Shown in pieces: positions 6,685 through 7,297 of a DNA stretch of 7,297 nucleotides. The notes below the pieces were generated by a model. It worked only from the letters and a program-made list of their open reading frames with translations, did not search any database and was not told the DNA's origin. A program made the translations under genes and the position numbers. The DNA is taken from assembly GCA_022561895.1 (NCBI GenBank), contig JADFQH010000122.1, positions 1,064 through 8,360 of the forward strand, given 5' to 3'. How positions within the stretch are numbered: position 1 is the first letter of the stretch; each line of letters starts with the position of its first letter. Source of the stretch: Methanobacteriota archaeon. Lineage in GTDB: Archaea > Halobacteriota > Halobacteria > Halobacteriales > Halalkalicoccaceae.

Positions 6685-7297
6685 TGGTCACCACGAGCCT
6701 GAACGTCGCTGGTCGGGAGTGCCTCTCATTCACTGTCGAGGGGCCGTGGGCGCATTTCCGACGGATAGACGCCACGACCGAGAAACTGACCTACCGAGTG
6801 ATACCACGAACGACGGTCGCTGGACTCCTCGCAGCGGTGCTCGGCGAGCCGCGGGATTCGTACTACGATACGTTCGCTCGCGACGCCTCGGCGATTGCCA
6901 TCTCGCCACAGTGTACGCTGGAAACTCAGTCCATCCCGATGCTCACGCTACCGACGACCAAAGACGACATTAAGACTGCAGACGGTGTCTCGGGGAAGAC
7001 GGTCGTTGACCCGGAAGTAATTGCGGCCGGACGAAAACGTCGTACCTTCGAGTACGTCGTCGACGCAGCCTACCGAATCGACCTCGTTCTCGACGATTTG
7101 GAAACGTTCGATCGGCTTTGTGGATTCCTCAAAGACGGGCGAGCGACTTACACACCAGCGCTCGGCAAGTCGGAGTGCTTGGCCGAGATCACCGACGTGG
7201 TGCGGGACACGGTTGAGGCTGGCGGTGACGCTGATGCTATCTCCTCGACGGTGCCAGAGTCATACGTCGCCCCAACGCCCGGAGCCGCGTTTCGGAT
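6684..7297 (+). CDS. cas5: Cas5 (type I-B Cascade subunit), 3' end cut by the window
   Basis: Cas5 binds the 5' handle of the crRNA and joins Cas8b to the Cas7 filament. The frame starts at the ATG in TGATG, which shares one base with the cas7 stop, and is open to the right edge (204 complete codons). Diagnostic parts are CLSFTVEGPWAHFRR (13-27) and KLTYRVIPRTTVAGLLAAVLG (34-54), the usual N-terminal Cas5 signature, and YTPALGKSECLAEI (156-169), the conserved loop region of the family. Related Cas5 proteins are typically about 250 residues, so some 50 residues should lie beyond the edge. An AAGGAG-like stretch at 6658-6663 is about 20 bases upstream, too far to be a good ribosome-binding site, so stop-start coupling is the likely mode. 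Confidence 0.93.
   Translation, partial: MVTTSLNVAGRECLSFTVEGPWAHFRRIDATTEKLTYRVIPRTTVAGLLAAVLGEPRDSYYDTFARDASAIAISPQCTLETQSIPMLTLPTTKDDIKTADGVSGKTVVDPEVIAAGRKRRTFEYVVDAAYRIDLVLDDLETFDRLCGFLKDGRATYTPALGKSECLAEITDVVRDTVEAGGDADAISSTVPESYVAPTPGAAFR

Overview
The window looks like chromosomal DNA of a haloarchaeon (class Halobacteria). The proteins are rich in Asp and Glu, codons mostly end in G or C, ribosome-binding sites match the archaeal AGGAGGTGATCC core, and every recognisable product resembles its haloarchaeal relatives. I cannot name the genus from this sequence.

Layout. Positions 1-231 hold no intact gene. They contain what may be the decayed 3' end of a plus-strand gene, which converges on purL across a hairpin. 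Positions 234-2432 (minus strand) are a complete purL, a housekeeping purine-synthesis gene. Positions 2433-2628 are a 196-bp divergent intergenic region with promoter-like boxes for both sides, two inverted repeats and a possible 13-codon leader ORF. From 2629 to the right edge (plus strand) runs a tightly packed type I-B CRISPR-Cas effector operon: cas6 (GTG start), cas8b, cas7 (csh2) and a cas5 cut off by the window end. The genes are coupled by an 11-nt overlap, a 2-nt gap and a 1-nt overlap. In this subtype cas3, cas4, cas1 and cas2 normally follow, which would place them beyond 7297. No CRISPR array is visible here.

How the genes work together. Cas6 cuts the long pre-crRNA inside each repeat. 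Cas7 subunits coat the spacer part of the crRNA, Cas5 caps the 5' handle, and Cas8b is the large subunit that reads the PAM. The resulting Cascade complex finds invading DNA and recruits Cas3 to degrade it. purL is unrelated in function and acts as the chromosomal neighbour of the defence locus.

The known system explains nearly all of the sequence, and I see no evidence for a wholly new one. The points most worth a second look are two near-consensus Shine-Dalgarno motifs just before an in-frame ATG inside cas8b, a Cas11-like C-terminal region of cas8b preceded by another in-frame ATG, the short ORF ending on the cas6 start region, and a cas8b product with no cysteine at all.
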